From assembly GCF_026262505.1 (NCBI RefSeq), contig NC_067203.1:18953411-19017410 (forward strand): a stretch of DNA of 64,000 bases. Reading direction: 5' to 3'. Position 1 is the first letter of the stretch, and each line of letters starts with the position of its first letter. The stretch comes from Trichomonas vaginalis G3 (lineage: Eukaryota > Parabasalia > Trichomonadida > Trichomonadidae). The notes under the pieces are model-generated. The model did not search any database. It saw only the letters and a program-made list of their open reading frames with translations, and was not told the origin of the DNA. A program made the translations under genes and the position numbers. This document shows positions 41,240 to 50,701 of this stretch, in pieces.

Positions 41240-41610
41240 AATGTTTTTCATTAAATTTTGACAAAGTGCAAATCTTCACTTCGTCAAAAAGTTAATGTTT
41301 TTCATTAAATTTTGACAAAGTGCAAATCTTCACTTCGTCAAAAAGTTAATGTTTTTCATTAAATTTTGACAAAGTGCAAATCTTCACTTCGTCAAAAAGT
41401 TAATGTTTTTCATTAAATTTTGACAAAGTGCAAATCTTCACTTCGTCAAAAAGTTAATGTTTACGTTAATGTTTTTCATTAAATTTTGACAAAGTGCAAA
41501 TCTTCACTTCGTCAAAAAGTTAATGTTTTTCATTGAAATCGATAAGTTTTCATTAAATTTTGACAAAGTGCAAATCTTCACTTCGTCAAAAAGTTAATGT
41601 TTTTCATTGA
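41240..41610. repeat. 53-bp tandem hairpin array
   Basis: Six copies of GACAAAGTGCAAATCTTCAC plus TTCGTC, mostly at 53-54-bp spacing, each able to fold as TTTGACAAAGTG paired with CACTTCGTCAAA. The last two units are interrupted by CATTGAAATCGGTAAGTTTT. The same string occurs inside the adjacent KilA-N gene at about 41779-41798, where it encodes part of ENLPISM. Confidence 0.9.
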
Positions 41611-41623
41611 AATCGGTAAGTTT

Positions 41624-42451
41624 TCATTCTTCCTCTTTGAAGTTGTCGAAATATTCTGTTATCTTTTCTTTCAGTAATGTTAAGTCTTCTTTGAATGTAA
41701 GTATTGTGCAACCTTTGATGTCATAGTGTGTTTGAGGAAGAGTATTTTTGACAATTTCCTTTATTTGCTCATTCGGTGTCATTGAAATCGGTAAGTTTTC
41801 ACGATAGAACCAGTTTCTGTCAGATTTATATATCTTAGCTAAGTCATAAAAGCTCTTGTTGTTTCTTCTCACTAAATGCAACATAACCATATCTCTATCT
41901 TCTTCTTTCTCCAACTCTTCAGCGTAAATCATATACTTATAGTTCTTTTCCTTTCCTTTTGGTACTGAACGTGGTATTCTTTTCTGTATGCTTTTGTCTT
42001 CGGATTCAATGACTTCATCTTTTGCTTGAAGTTTCTTTTCCATCTCTCCACGTTCTGCTTTATATAGTTCATCTAACATCATGAAAATATAACAAGCATA
42101 ACGAGGTGAAGCCCACATTGCTACAGCATTTACTAAAAGTCTATGAACATAATAACCTTTCAAACAAGGAGCCAAATTCTTGCGATTTTCGAATGGAATC
42201 TCTTCCCTCGGTTTTCCGAGGGAAGCAATCATATGAGGAAATTCTTCTAAAAGTTCTTTTGTCTGTTGGTTTTCAAACCAATGATATGCTTGCTTTGTAG
42301 AACGAAGAGCATTCAAAATACTTTGCATTTGGTACATATCGTCTTTGACCGAACGAATGAGACGTAACTGTTTGTTATACTGTATGTACTCGTATTCTTC
42401 ATTAATGGCTTCATGAACGATAGCAATTGTTGTGTTCTCTGATGTTGACAT
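41624..42451 (-). CDS. KilA-N/DUF3627-type protein 1
   Basis: A 275-residue protein. I chose the ATG at 42451 (MSTSENTTIAIVHEAINE). A degenerate KilA-N core, including GYYVHRLLVNAVAMWASPRY near residue 120, corresponds to the G-T-YVHP-L---IA-W-SP-F pattern. A charged linker follows, and then a C-terminal region of the kind joined to KilA-N in large DNA viruses (YMIYAEELEKEEDRDMVML, then FYDLAKIYKSDRNWFYREN). KilA-N proteins of phages and giant viruses bind DNA. It is flanked by inverted repeats and shares its leader with KilA-N gene 2. Confidence 0.8.
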   Translation of the reverse strand: MSTSENTTIAIVHEAINEEYEYIQYNKQLRLIRSVKDDMYQMQSILNALRSTKQAYHWFENQQTKELLEEFPHMIASLGKPREEIPFENRKNLAPCLKGYYVHRLLVNAVAMWASPRYACYIFMMLDELYKAERGEMEKKLQAKDEVIESEDKSIQKRIPRSVPKGKEKNYKYMIYAEELEKEEDRDMVMLHLVRRNNKSFYDLAKIYKSDRNWFYRENLPISMTPNEQIKEIVKNTLPQTHYDIKGCTILTFKEDLTLLKEKITEYFDNFKEEE

Positions 42452-43104
42452 TACTGTCTTTACATACAAAATAAAAAAATAAATAAAAATAAAACTAACT
42501 TTATTTTTCTATCTTAAGGAAATTCATGAAAATTCAAGAGGGTGAAAAAACAGGTGAAAAAACGGGTGAGATCTCACCTCTTCACCTAAACATTATTTTT
42601 GCTGAATTCAGCAACAAAATGAACGAGGTCAGCATGTATGTAAATACTTTGAATTCATTTATACCACCCTTAGTAAGCTCATAAAATGCTTGTTTTGAGG
42701 TTGAGCCACTTTTGGCTCGACCGTATTCTTTCATCCAAAACTCAAGAATTTCCTGCATGAATTTTCATGAATTTTATATATTAATGTTTTCGTACCTGTT
42801 GTCAAAATGTCATGTTGTCATCATTTTTCAGAGAAGTTAATTGGCCTGGTAGCACATGGTAACATGGTAGCACCTTCAGTTCTTCAAAAATAAATTTCAT
42901 TTTCAGCATTATTTTTGCATTTTGACACGAAGTGAAGATTTGCACTTCGTCAAAATGTGATGTCATGTTGTCATCATTTTTCAGAGAAGTTAATTAACCG
43001 AGTGACACCTTCAGTTCTTCAAAAATAATTAATTATTGAATAACCTGAAACCATTAACGATAAAATATATTTTTGGTCGTTTATGACAAAAATAAATGGT
43101 TCAT
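42452..43104. other. Repeat-rich control-like region between KilA-N genes
   Basis: It holds the AT-rich leader of KilA-N gene 1, a second copy of the TIR palindrome with GGTGA units (42541-42600), a remnant frame CTGAATTCAGC, and two copies of the cassette flank (42795-42895 and 42955-43030). A partial hairpin unit GACACGAAGTGAAGATTTGC lies at about 42925. No gene is visible. Confidence 0.65.
42565..42578. promoter_or_regulatory. 14-bp palindrome GGTGAGATCTCACC, internal copy
   Basis: Same perfect palindrome as in both TIRs, with surrounding GGTGAAAAAA units and CTTCACCTAAA. It lies 114 bp upstream of the KilA-N gene 1 start. About 70 bp here are shared with the TIR. Confidence 0.6.
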
Positions 43105-43767
43105 TTACTCACAATATTTTTGTACAAAACAACCCCAAGCTTTTAACTTCTTTTCTGCAGCTTCTAATGCTATCTTAGCGAGTTCATATTCTCTAAATTC
43201 TCTCTTTAAATTTTCTTGTTCCCATTGGTCTAGTTCGTATGGAGAATCTCTATAACCATAACATAACTCACGTTCATGTTCTAATTGTTTTTCGCACATT
43301 TTTCCAACTTCTTCTTCAAACAAAGGTTTAGCATTCTCTACTGTATCTTCAAGTTCTTCTTCATCTAATTTCTCATGAACTTTCTTGTCTATGGAGTCCA
43401 TAATTTTTCCAACTGCTATGCAATATTTTGGAGAAACCCACATTGCTATATAGTTTATAAGTCTTGGGTCTACATACGTTCCTCTAACCTGTTTGATTTC
43501 ATCAGGAATTCCTGCATGAATTTTGTATAAAAACCAACCGTCTGAATTCCGGCGGTTGCTATATTCTTCACAAAATGCCTTATAATACTCTTCCCAGGAC
43601 TTATTTTCCAACAACTTTCTAAAGTCTTTCCTAAACTGCTGACACATCTTTGTTGCATTAATGTAACCATCCTTGTCTCTACGTAAGACTTCAATACCAT
43701 TATAAGTGCCTTTTGTGAATGTTTCGCCATTAGATTTGTTCGTAAATGTTTTTGCTTCGACTGACAT
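43105..43767 (-). CDS. KilA-N protein 2
   Basis: A 220-residue protein. I chose the ATG at 43767 (MSVEAKTFTNKSNGETF). The KilA-N domain is clear, with DGYINATKMCQQF near residue 34 and GTYVDPRLINYIAMWVSPKY near residue 95. An acidic coiled-coil C-terminus follows (LKREFREYELAKIALEAAEK). It is a second, only distantly related member of the family. Its leader of about 55 bp is almost identical to that of KilA-N gene 1, and the flanks are repeated units. Probably a DNA-binding regulator; looks whole. Confidence 0.88.
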   Translation of the reverse strand: MSVEAKTFTNKSNGETFTKGTYNGIEVLRRDKDGYINATKMCQQFRKDFRKLLENKSWEEYYKAFCEEYSNRRNSDGWFLYKIHAGIPDEIKQVRGTYVDPRLINYIAMWVSPKYCIAVGKIMDSIDKKVHEKLDEEELEDTVENAKPLFEEEVGKMCEKQLEHERELCYGYRDSPYELDQWEQENLKREFREYELAKIALEAAEKKLKAWGCFVQKYCE

Positions 43768-44315
43768 TACTGTCTTTACATACAAAATAAAAAAATAAAT
43801 AAAAATAAAACTAACTTTACACCTTCAGTTCTTCAAAAATAATTCATAACTACCTTCCTCCTGTGTTGTTGTCTAAATGTCATGTTGTCTCATTTTTTCA
43901 GAGAAGTTAAATAACCGAGTGACACATGGTGACATAGTGACACCTTCAGTTCTTCAAAAATAATTAATTATTGAATGACCTGTGTTGTTGTCTAAATGTC
44001 ATGAGTTAAATAACCGAGTGACATAGTGACACCTTCAGTTCTTCAAAAATAATTCATAACTACCTTCCTCCTGTGTTGTTGTCTAAATGTCATGTTGTCT
44101 CATTTTTTCAGAGAAGTTAAATAACCGAGTGACACATGGTGGCATAGTGACACCTTCAGTTCTTCAAAAATAATTAATTATTGAATGACCTGAAAACATT
44201 AACATAAACATTAACGTAAACATTAACGTAAACATTAACGTAAACATTTATTTCTGTAGTTCATCCATTACTTCATTACCTAATTAATTACAGACATAAA
44301 ATATATTTAGTTCAT
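43768..44315. repeat. About 120-bp repeat units upstream of KilA-N gene 2
   Basis: After the shared leader come about three copies of a unit containing CTGTGTTGTTGTCTAAATGT, TTTTTCAGAGAAGTTAAATA and ACACCTTCAGTTCTTCAAAA, with internal deletions. Then follows a short array of AACATTAACGTA units (44205-44250). No gene is visible. Confidence 0.85.
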
Positions 44316-46283
44316 TCAATGAACTCTATACCATGCGAATACAGTCACAAATGGTGGCATGTAATCTTCACCCGAGCCTGTTGGATTTGTTGTCAAAGTG
44401 TGTGAATGATTTCCTGTGATTCCACAGAAAATACCTGCGTTTGAATCTACCGGGTCAGTTGTGATATCAGATCTATCCATTCCCTGTCTATCCGAACCCG
44501 CTGCAAGATTTCTATAACCTCTTTTTGTTATTGAATGTGAATGATTACCTGTTGTGTTTGTAGTTCCTGTATGAGTGTGCGGTGGAAGGTTTGCTTCAGT
44601 AATTTTCTTCGAACCCCCTGTTTGCTTTGAAGAGTTAGCACAGTATAAGAATTTATCTACAATCTGCTTCCACGTACCGAAACCCAGAACTGTTGCTGGA
44701 TTTGTTGAGTTCATTGACGTATAAATAGAACCTATAGGATATAATGTTTGAAGTATTTCAGTCTTTAATGTTTGAAGCTCTGTTTTGTCTGCTTTCTTAT
44801 CTAACATTGCTGGTAGTTCATGTGTTTCAAAGTTTCTGACATGATCTTCGATATTCCTGCAACTGTTATCTAAATTGTTAAGAGTATCTTTTACGCTTGT
44901 ACTCGGATTCTCTAAAGGTGCACTTGAACCCAAATCATAGTTCAATATTATGTCGTCTGCTCTAACAGTAGTGAAGGATTTATGTGTATGTTCTTTATCT
45001 GCTTTTTTATCTAACATTGCTGGTAGTTCATGTGTTTCAAAGTTTCTGGCATGACCTTCAATGTTCATACATTTACTATTTAAGGAGTTTAGTGTATCTT
45101 TTACGCTTGTACTTGGATTTTCTAAAGGTGCACTTGAACCAAGGGTATAGTTCAATATTATGTCGTCTGCTCTAACAGTAGTGAAGGATTTATGTGTATG
45201 GTTCTTGTCAGCTTTACTATTTAATGTAGCTTGAAGTTCATTTATATCGGAGATGTTGTGTTTATGAGATTTCAAAACTTTGTTCATTGCTTCGAGTTCA
45301 ACTTTGTCAGCTTTACTTTTAATAGCATCTTCAAACGTTATTTTTGACTTAACTCTCAAAGTAAATCTTGGTTCAACTAATACACCTTTAACAGAGAAAG
45401 TAGAGGCATAAATTTCATTGTTATAACTAAATGCTTCTGGTGCTTTACCCGTGTCATACTGTACAGTACAGCTTATGTCATAACCTTTAGCACGAATGTA
45501 TTTATATCTTCTTTCATTAACATCTTCCGTCTTCACTTCATCACTTCGTGTTAAATATCCATGGTAGTCCGTTATAATCTGTTCATCTGAACTTATATAA
45601 TGAACATGGTTCTTGACTTTATCACTCAGAGCTAAAAGCTCATTTTTGTTTGCTTTTTCGGCTAATTTCTCATTAACATCATTCACTTCTAATTCAACTC
45701 TTCCGCCAGAACTCTTATTATCATTAATCTTTTTCATTAATTCGGTAATTACGTCATAAAGACTATATTCTGTTTTCGGTTTTGTAAATAATGAGTCAAA
45801 ATTTCTTTTCATTATTACATCGCTGACATTAATGATATCACCAATTCCTTTTTCATTTATTCTCTTCATTAATTCTGCAATAATGACGAATATATAATCT
45901 GTTAATTTATTCTCTTCATCGAGGGTTATAGAATGTTTTGAAATTGAATCATTAACTCCTCTAAATAAATCAATAACTTCAGGATACACGTTTTTAATGT
46001 CTCGAATAACCCGACCAGTATCCTGTTGTTCATGTTCTTCGTTCCCGTCGTTACGTGGTTTTATATCTCTAACCATCATCAACGCAGCCATAACCGGAGG
46101 GTTTGTTGCTATCTGTTCGAAAATCCGTCCGTTATGTACGGTATATCTAAATAATTTCTTTGTGTTTGTTAAAACATTTGAAACAAGTCTTTTAAAACCA
46201 TCTACAAAATTTCCTGTTTCACCTAATGTTCTTGCAGCATTTACAAGCTCACCCATTCCGCTTTTGACCCCAAAAACGTCCAT
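44316..46283 (-). CDS. Fibre protein with phage tail-collar tip
   Basis: A 655-residue elongated fibre-like protein (MDVFGVKSGMGELVNAAR). The middle holds repeats typical of trimeric fibres, including a near-exact tandem duplication of about 85 residues (HTHKSFTTVRADDIILNY, then FETHELPAMLDKKADK). The last about 130 residues form a tail-collar/Gp10-type tip: YPIGSIYTSMNSTNPATV, FGTWKQIVDKFLY, LPPHTHTG, NHSHS, and the end MPPFVTVFAWYRVH. Such tips bind receptors in phages. The start overlaps the end of the upstream fibre-type gene by 43 bp, so the two are probably one unit. Confidence 0.88.
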   Translation of the reverse strand: MDVFGVKSGMGELVNAARTLGETGNFVDGFKRLVSNVLTNTKKLFRYTVHNGRIFEQIATNPPVMAALMMVRDIKPRNDGNEEHEQQDTGRVIRDIKNVYPEVIDLFRGVNDSISKHSITLDEENKLTDYIFVIIAELMKRINEKGIGDIINVSDVIMKRNFDSLFTKPKTEYSLYDVITELMKKINDNKSSGGRVELEVNDVNEKLAEKANKNELLALSDKVKNHVHYISSDEQIITDYHGYLTRSDEVKTEDVNERRYKYIRAKGYDISCTVQYDTGKAPEAFSYNNEIYASTFSVKGVLVEPRFTLRVKSKITFEDAIKSKADKVELEAMNKVLKSHKHNISDINELQATLNSKADKNHTHKSFTTVRADDIILNYTLGSSAPLENPSTSVKDTLNSLNSKCMNIEGHARNFETHELPAMLDKKADKEHTHKSFTTVRADDIILNYDLGSSAPLENPSTSVKDTLNNLDNSCRNIEDHVRNFETHELPAMLDKKADKTELQTLKTEILQTLYPIGSIYTSMNSTNPATVLGFGTWKQIVDKFLYCANSSKQTGGSKKITEANLPPHTHTGTTNTTGNHSHSITKRGYRNLAAGSDRQGMDRSDITTDPVDSNAGIFCGITGNHSHTLTTNPTGSGEDYMPPFVTVFAWYRVH

Positions 46284-47275
46284 ATTGCATTTATTTCACT
46301 CTGTATAGTTGTCCATTCAGCGAAACTAACACCCGCATTCGCTAAGCTGAAAATGAAATTCAGTGGATCGAACTTAATTCCACCTTCTTTTTCAATTTCA
46401 ACGAACTCACTAACATGAGATTTTAAGTATTCTTTCGTTAAAATTGTTTTCCCCGATGTTATGTCATTAACGAAACTATCACCGTCAAAAGTTAACGAAT
46501 TCAATTTCGTCGTTGATGCTTTTATTTCATACACCGCTTTATCGATAGTTTTTGGCTCACCTTCTTTAAAAGCATATGAAACATTAATGAATGAATTATA
46601 TGTATTCATGAATGAGTTAAAATCAATGATTTTCATTAATGAAGCCTTTAATGATTCATTAACTGTTGAATCCCTTAAAGTAATTAATGAACTGTCATTT
46701 ATGAAAGGTACACTGCAAACCGTCGAGTTTGGATCAAATGCTATAGTTGGTGCAGGAATATTAATGATATAAGTCATTAAATCATTAAGTGACGTAAATA
46801 ATGTTGTCGTTTTTGATTTAATTTCTTTAGCATCTGTTATATATGGTAATTTTATTTCTGTAGTTTCTGAATTAAAGATATTCGCTAAAATGTTTTGTAA
46901 ACTGTTTTGAACAGCTGTGTAAACCGTTGAATCCGGAACTCTTACGATTTCACCGTCCTTAATAAAAGGCATTGCACATGGCGTAGTGCTTGGGTCAAAT
47001 CTTTCGGGATTATAATTCAACATATATTCTAACGCTTCATATACAGACTTATATACTGTTGTGTCGTTCTTCATGACAACTTCACCATTTACAATGAATG
47101 GCATAGTGCATGGAGTTAAAATAGGGTCAAACTTTTCATAGTCCTTCCATGTTATGTATTTCTCGGTATTTCCATCACTGATAACAATATATTTGTCAGT
47201 AAGTGTGAGAGAGTATTGACCAAAATATAAACGTTTAGCTCTGTCAGCTTCATACGCATATGCAGCTATACTCAT
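46241..47275 (-). CDS. Fibre-companion protein with FDP-PFI repeats
   Basis: A 344-residue protein (MSIAAYAYEADRAKRLYF). It has three to four copies of an about 45-residue motif: FDP-x-x-T-x-C-x-x-PFI-x-(N/D)G, a beta pair, then DSTVY and a helix (for example FDPSTTPCAMPFIKDGEI). The gene overlaps the fibre gene's start and is divergent from the penton candidate. A base or shaft protein of the fibre is a good guess. I recognise no known domain. Confidence 0.75.
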   Translation of the reverse strand: MSIAAYAYEADRAKRLYFGQYSLTLTDKYIVISDGNTEKYITWKDYEKFDPILTPCTMPFIVNGEVVMKNDTTVYKSVYEALEYMLNYNPERFDPSTTPCAMPFIKDGEIVRVPDSTVYTAVQNSLQNILANIFNSETTEIKLPYITDAKEIKSKTTTLFTSLNDLMTYIINIPAPTIAFDPNSTVCSVPFINDSSLITLRDSTVNESLKASLMKIIDFNSFMNTYNSFINVSYAFKEGEPKTIDKAVYEIKASTTKLNSLTFDGDSFVNDITSGKTILTKEYLKSHVSEFVEIEKEGGIKFDPLNFIFSLANAGVSFAEWTTIQSEINAIWTFLGSKAEWVSL

Positions 47276-47292
47276 ATTTTAATGAGAATAAA

Positions 47293-48045
47293 ATGTTGTT
47301 CTATTTGCAAAGTACAGACCCAAACGAATACGGGACAGTAAAGCTACAAACAAACTTAGGTCTACAGAATGAGGCGCTTGCATTCAGAATGGTTGACTTC
47401 AATACTATCGCTTCATTCGTTATAACAGATGAAACAGATTTCATGGAGCTTGAAATAGATGGAAAGAAGCACGAAATAAGATTTCACAATAATGTAGAAT
47501 ATAAGATGGAAACATTAGCTGGAGTGTTAAATGCTCTCATAAGTACTACAATAAACAAGGATAACGGCGAAAACTTAATGAATGTTAAACTTATTGCAGG
47601 AGTTTTGAAGTTCAGTTATGCGAAGGAGTTTAAGATACCAAGAATGAGTCATAGAGTACAACTTCTTTTGGGTGCATACCATATGACATTTCCTTTGAAA
47701 AGTGTTGACAAAACGATTGAGATGAAATCTGTTCCATACGTATGTTATGGTAATTGTTTGTACATTGAGTCTAAAATAGCTAATGTCACAGGTATTTCAG
47801 GAGTTAATAGTAAAGGTTCAGTAGAATATAAATCCTTCTGTTATGCAGTCAATTCAATGTTCATTCCAAACGTTCCTGTCATAGCAACTCATTTAGGTAA
47901 ATGGGTTCGCATTAGTCCTCATAATTTGAAAGACATGCAATTCAGACTTGTTGACTTTCAAGGAGAGCCTGTAGAACTGAAGGCACCAGTGCGAATGACT
48001 GTTGAAGTTGACTTTTTAGAAAATATTAAGGATGGGCACTCATAG
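47293..48045 (+). CDS. Penton/minor capsid candidate
   Basis: About 250 residues. I chose the ATG at 47293 (MLFYLQSTDPNEYG). The C-terminal part HNLKDMQFRLVDFQGEPVEL, followed by a beta strand (VRMTVEVDFL), is the typical end of Polinton single-jelly-roll minor capsid proteins. The Kolobok-type element is inserted at its 3' end, so the last few codons come from that element. Divergent from the fibre-companion gene. Confidence 0.7.
   Translation: MLFYLQSTDPNEYGTVKLQTNLGLQNEALAFRMVDFNTIASFVITDETDFMELEIDGKKHEIRFHNNVEYKMETLAGVLNALISTTINKDNGENLMNVKLIAGVLKFSYAKEFKIPRMSHRVQLLLGAYHMTFPLKSVDKTIEMKSVPYVCYGNCLYIESKIANVTGISGVNSKGSVEYKSFCYAVNSMFIPNVPVIATHLGKWVRISPHNLKDMQFRLVDFQGEPVELKAPVRMTVEVDFLENIKDGHS
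48026..48029. repeat. TTAA target duplication, left
   Basis: TTAA directly precedes the 14-bp TIR of the nested transposon and recurs at 50458-50461. Confidence 0.85.
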
Positions 48046-48467
48046 GCTCCTGACAGCATAAAAATGTTATTATCTCACAATATAAAAGGAATCATAGGAA
48101 TCTACAACTATATCTATATTGTTAGAAGACTTCTTAATGTATCATGTATATAAGTTATATCAATAACTCCATTATGTTATATGATTGTAATCATATTTTC
48201 GTTTCATGTTCAAAAACATTAAAATCATACTAACTATATGAGTATTATATTTAGGAAGCTGATATATAGATATGATAAAATGCTAGGTTTTGTGATTAAG
48301 AATATATACTTATCTTTTAGAAAATAATACTTTTATAAAAAATTATATCTTATATAATCTAAAAATTTTGGACAATTAAAAAACATTAATTAAAAATAGA
48401 AGGTGAAAGTGTTTATTCAAAGAAGGTGCAAGATTATGATGTTTTGAGGGTGAAATAAATTTAATAA
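48046..48467. other. Non-coding 3' end of Kolobok-type element
   Basis: AT-rich sequence between the TIR and the transposase stop. Nothing else seen. Confidence 0.5.
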
Positions 48468-49742
48468 TTATTTATGTGATTTAAGAGTAATACGATCATC
48501 GGTAGCTTGAAGACCTCTCTTTATAGCTCTTAATGCCGCAAACTTTTTTTGAACTTGCTTTGAATTTTTGAATGCTTTGATTAAATCTTTTGTTGTATCA
48601 TACATTCTGAAATATCTGTTCATCATTTCTGGCATTGTTGGTAAATTTAACCTGTATCTTATTGCTACAATCGTTTCAAACATACTTTCATTGAAATGCA
48701 ATATTGTGACTGCCATCCTAATTGGCCAAGAAGCATGCCAATTAATATTTTTATTAGCAAGCATTGCTTTGATATGGTTTATCGATTCAACTACTTGAGT
48801 TGAATGAATCTTTTTTACCATATCAAAGATTTTTACGGTATCTTCGAGGAATTTTTTAAGTGTTTTTATAGCAGTTTTATTTTTTGCATATTTCCATGGT
48901 TTAATCATCTTGCATTTTTCAGGATCTGGACAAAATTTATGATTTCCGGCATAATGTTTAGCGGAATTCAACCATAAAAACTTCTTTGTTTTAATTGACA
49001 TATGTGTGTCATTGAGAAGTTGCCTAAGCCAACGCAATAAATTCTTTGAAATGCTAGATAAGATTCTGAATTCTGGCAGTTTGAGCTTTTTCTGTATATT
49101 GTTAAGAAAATGTCCAGGATCTCTGTATTCTCTGATACCTTTGAACGTATTTTTGATTGTAGAAACAATTTTGACATCGCCATCATGCACAAAAAAATTT
49201 ACACGTTTTTCATTATTCCAACGCTTCAGCATTCTTTTTAAGCCTTCAAATTCCATTTCATTTGATTTTCCGTTGAAATTACCTTTGAAATTTTTAAAAG
49301 ATTTAGATATCACTTCCCAATCTACAATTTTTTTGAGTTTCTCTTCTACAAATTGTACATAGCAAAACATTGCATTTCTTCTCTGACTCCAAGAACCGTC
49401 AAACAAAAGTCCCGAACATTTTCTCATTCGAGATTTCCAATAATTAACAGATTCTCTGGCAACTTCTATGATAACACGACCAACCTTTTCTTGGACTCGA
49501 TGAAATGTAGCTTCTGACGGAACTTTGATGTTATTCAGCATGAATTGAAATTCTGATTGGCAAAATGTAGCGCCGCTCAATAATACAGATAGCACAAATT
49601 CAACAGTGTTGACGACATATGGCTCTACCCTATTTTTCGCGCTTTGAACTAAGTTCTTTATACGCTTTGCAACTGCTTTTGTTCGCCGCGGCATGAAAAA
49701 TGAAGAATAACTTGACGGTTTCTTGAACAAATGGTCGCACAT
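48468..49742 (-). CDS. Kolobok-type DDE transposase
   Basis: A 424-residue protein (MCDHLFKKPSSYSSFF). It has a basic N-terminus (MPRRTKAVAKRIKN). Candidate catalytic residues are the Asp in LLFDGSWSQRRNAMF (about 113), the Asp in FFVHDGDVKIV (about 183) and the Glu in TQVVESINHIKAML (about 326). A Cys/His cluster NHKFCPDPEKCKMI near 275 matches the insertion domain of this transposase group. All residues are present and the frame is open, so it may be active. Tnp genes of Mutator and Kolobok share the DGxW motif; the TTAA target decides for Kolobok. Confidence 0.82.
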   Translation of the reverse strand: MCDHLFKKPSSYSSFFMPRRTKAVAKRIKNLVQSAKNRVEPYVVNTVEFVLSVLLSGATFCQSEFQFMLNNIKVPSEATFHRVQEKVGRVIIEVARESVNYWKSRMRKCSGLLFDGSWSQRRNAMFCYVQFVEEKLKKIVDWEVISKSFKNFKGNFNGKSNEMEFEGLKRMLKRWNNEKRVNFFVHDGDVKIVSTIKNTFKGIREYRDPGHFLNNIQKKLKLPEFRILSSISKNLLRWLRQLLNDTHMSIKTKKFLWLNSAKHYAGNHKFCPDPEKCKMIKPWKYAKNKTAIKTLKKFLEDTVKIFDMVKKIHSTQVVESINHIKAMLANKNINWHASWPIRMAVTILHFNESMFETIVAIRYRLNLPTMPEMMNRYFRMYDTTKDLIKAFKNSKQVQKKFAALRAIKRGLQATDDRITLKSHK

Positions 49743-50457
49743 TCAAATATTGTGATGTACGATCAGGATAAAAGAATGCTGTTGCCGTGAATTTAGAAAA
49801 TAGCAAAATTTCAATTTACGCAATCGAGATATAACTTGATCGTTTGAGCGATAACCATGGCACCCATAGTATTAATGAAAGTACTCATACTTACAATTAT
49901 TTTCTCCCATAGGAATATTGTTCAATATACTTCACCTATAGAGGAAATCTCGAAATAAAATCGAATTTTTTCAAAAATTACAAAAATCAATTTTTTACAA
50001 AGATGTTCGAAAAATAACATTATATACGCATCAAATCAAAGCATTATATGGAGCATTATAATTCTATATATGATTGTCCATCTTGCTGTTGTGCTATTTT
50101 TTTTAAACAATAATTTCATTGTTGAAATTAAATTTGCAATTTCAGTAAAAATTGCGACCCATCATTTTGAATATAATTGAATTAATACATTTATTGTAAG
50201 AATATTATATACCAAATATTAGACTTCCACATGAATCCTGGTATGATATTATAAGTATTGCAAAATTAGAAAAAATATGCTCATGATATACTAAAATTCA
50301 TGTTTCAAGGTTAACTTATAAATAAAATAAGTTCGAGAAATGCATCACTAAATATTTGAGCTTGTGCACTATAATGCTATATAATAGTCTTCACTGTTTT
50401 TAATATATTGACTTTGCTAGACTTGATTTTTTTCATCACCCTAATGAGTGCCCATCC
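49743..50457. other. Non-coding 5' end of Kolobok-type element
   Basis: AT-rich sequence between the transposase start and the TIR. It probably contains the transposase promoter, but no clear motif is seen. Confidence 0.5.
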
Positions 50458-50461
50458 TTAA

Positions 50462-50701
50462 ATGCAACAGCTTACAAGAGAACTCAGAGCTAAAAATATA
50501 AAGTATGAATGTTATGTATTAGGTCATGAACTTTGGTTGTTGCTGTTTGATGAAACAAATGAATTAGTTATGTCAGTCAAGAGAACAGAAAAATATTGTG
50601 TTAGTGAAAACTGCACCAAGTCAATAAGATTAGGTTTGCATTATGAAGATGAATTCGATACTGTTGAAGAAGTTTTGGATAGATATTACAAATTGCTTTA
50701 A
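50462..50701 (+). CDS. Small Maverick protein, unknown
   Basis: A 79-residue protein (MQQLTRELRAKNIKYECY) whose ATG immediately follows the TTAA of the nested element. It looks mixed alpha/beta (LGHELWLLLFDETNELV), with a charged C-terminus. The Kolobok-type insertion therefore sits directly at its start and may have separated it from its promoter. It is convergent with the CCG-family gene. Confidence 0.55.
   Translation: MQQLTRELRAKNIKYECYVLGHELWLLLFDETNELVMSVKRTEKYCVSENCTKSIRLGLHYEDEFDTVEEVLDRYYKLL

Larger units (their letters stand above)
48030..50457. mobile_element. Kolobok-type DNA transposon nested in Maverick
   Basis: A 2428-bp element with perfect 14-bp TIRs (GGATGGGCACTCAT at 48030-48043 and its complement at 50444-50457) and TTAA on both sides. 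It encodes one transposase with a D-G-x-W motif. TTAA targets are used by piggyBac and Kolobok, and the transposase pattern fits Kolobok. It sits in the young Maverick, so it is younger still, and it looks whole. Confidence 0.85.

Noticed and set aside
41240-41610. CRISPR array
   Set aside because: The units are tandem and nearly identical throughout, without unique spacers, and the context is a eukaryotic Maverick.
48468-49742. Maverick integrase
   Set aside because: This DDE enzyme belongs to the nested element with its own TIRs and TTAA flanks, not to the Maverick.
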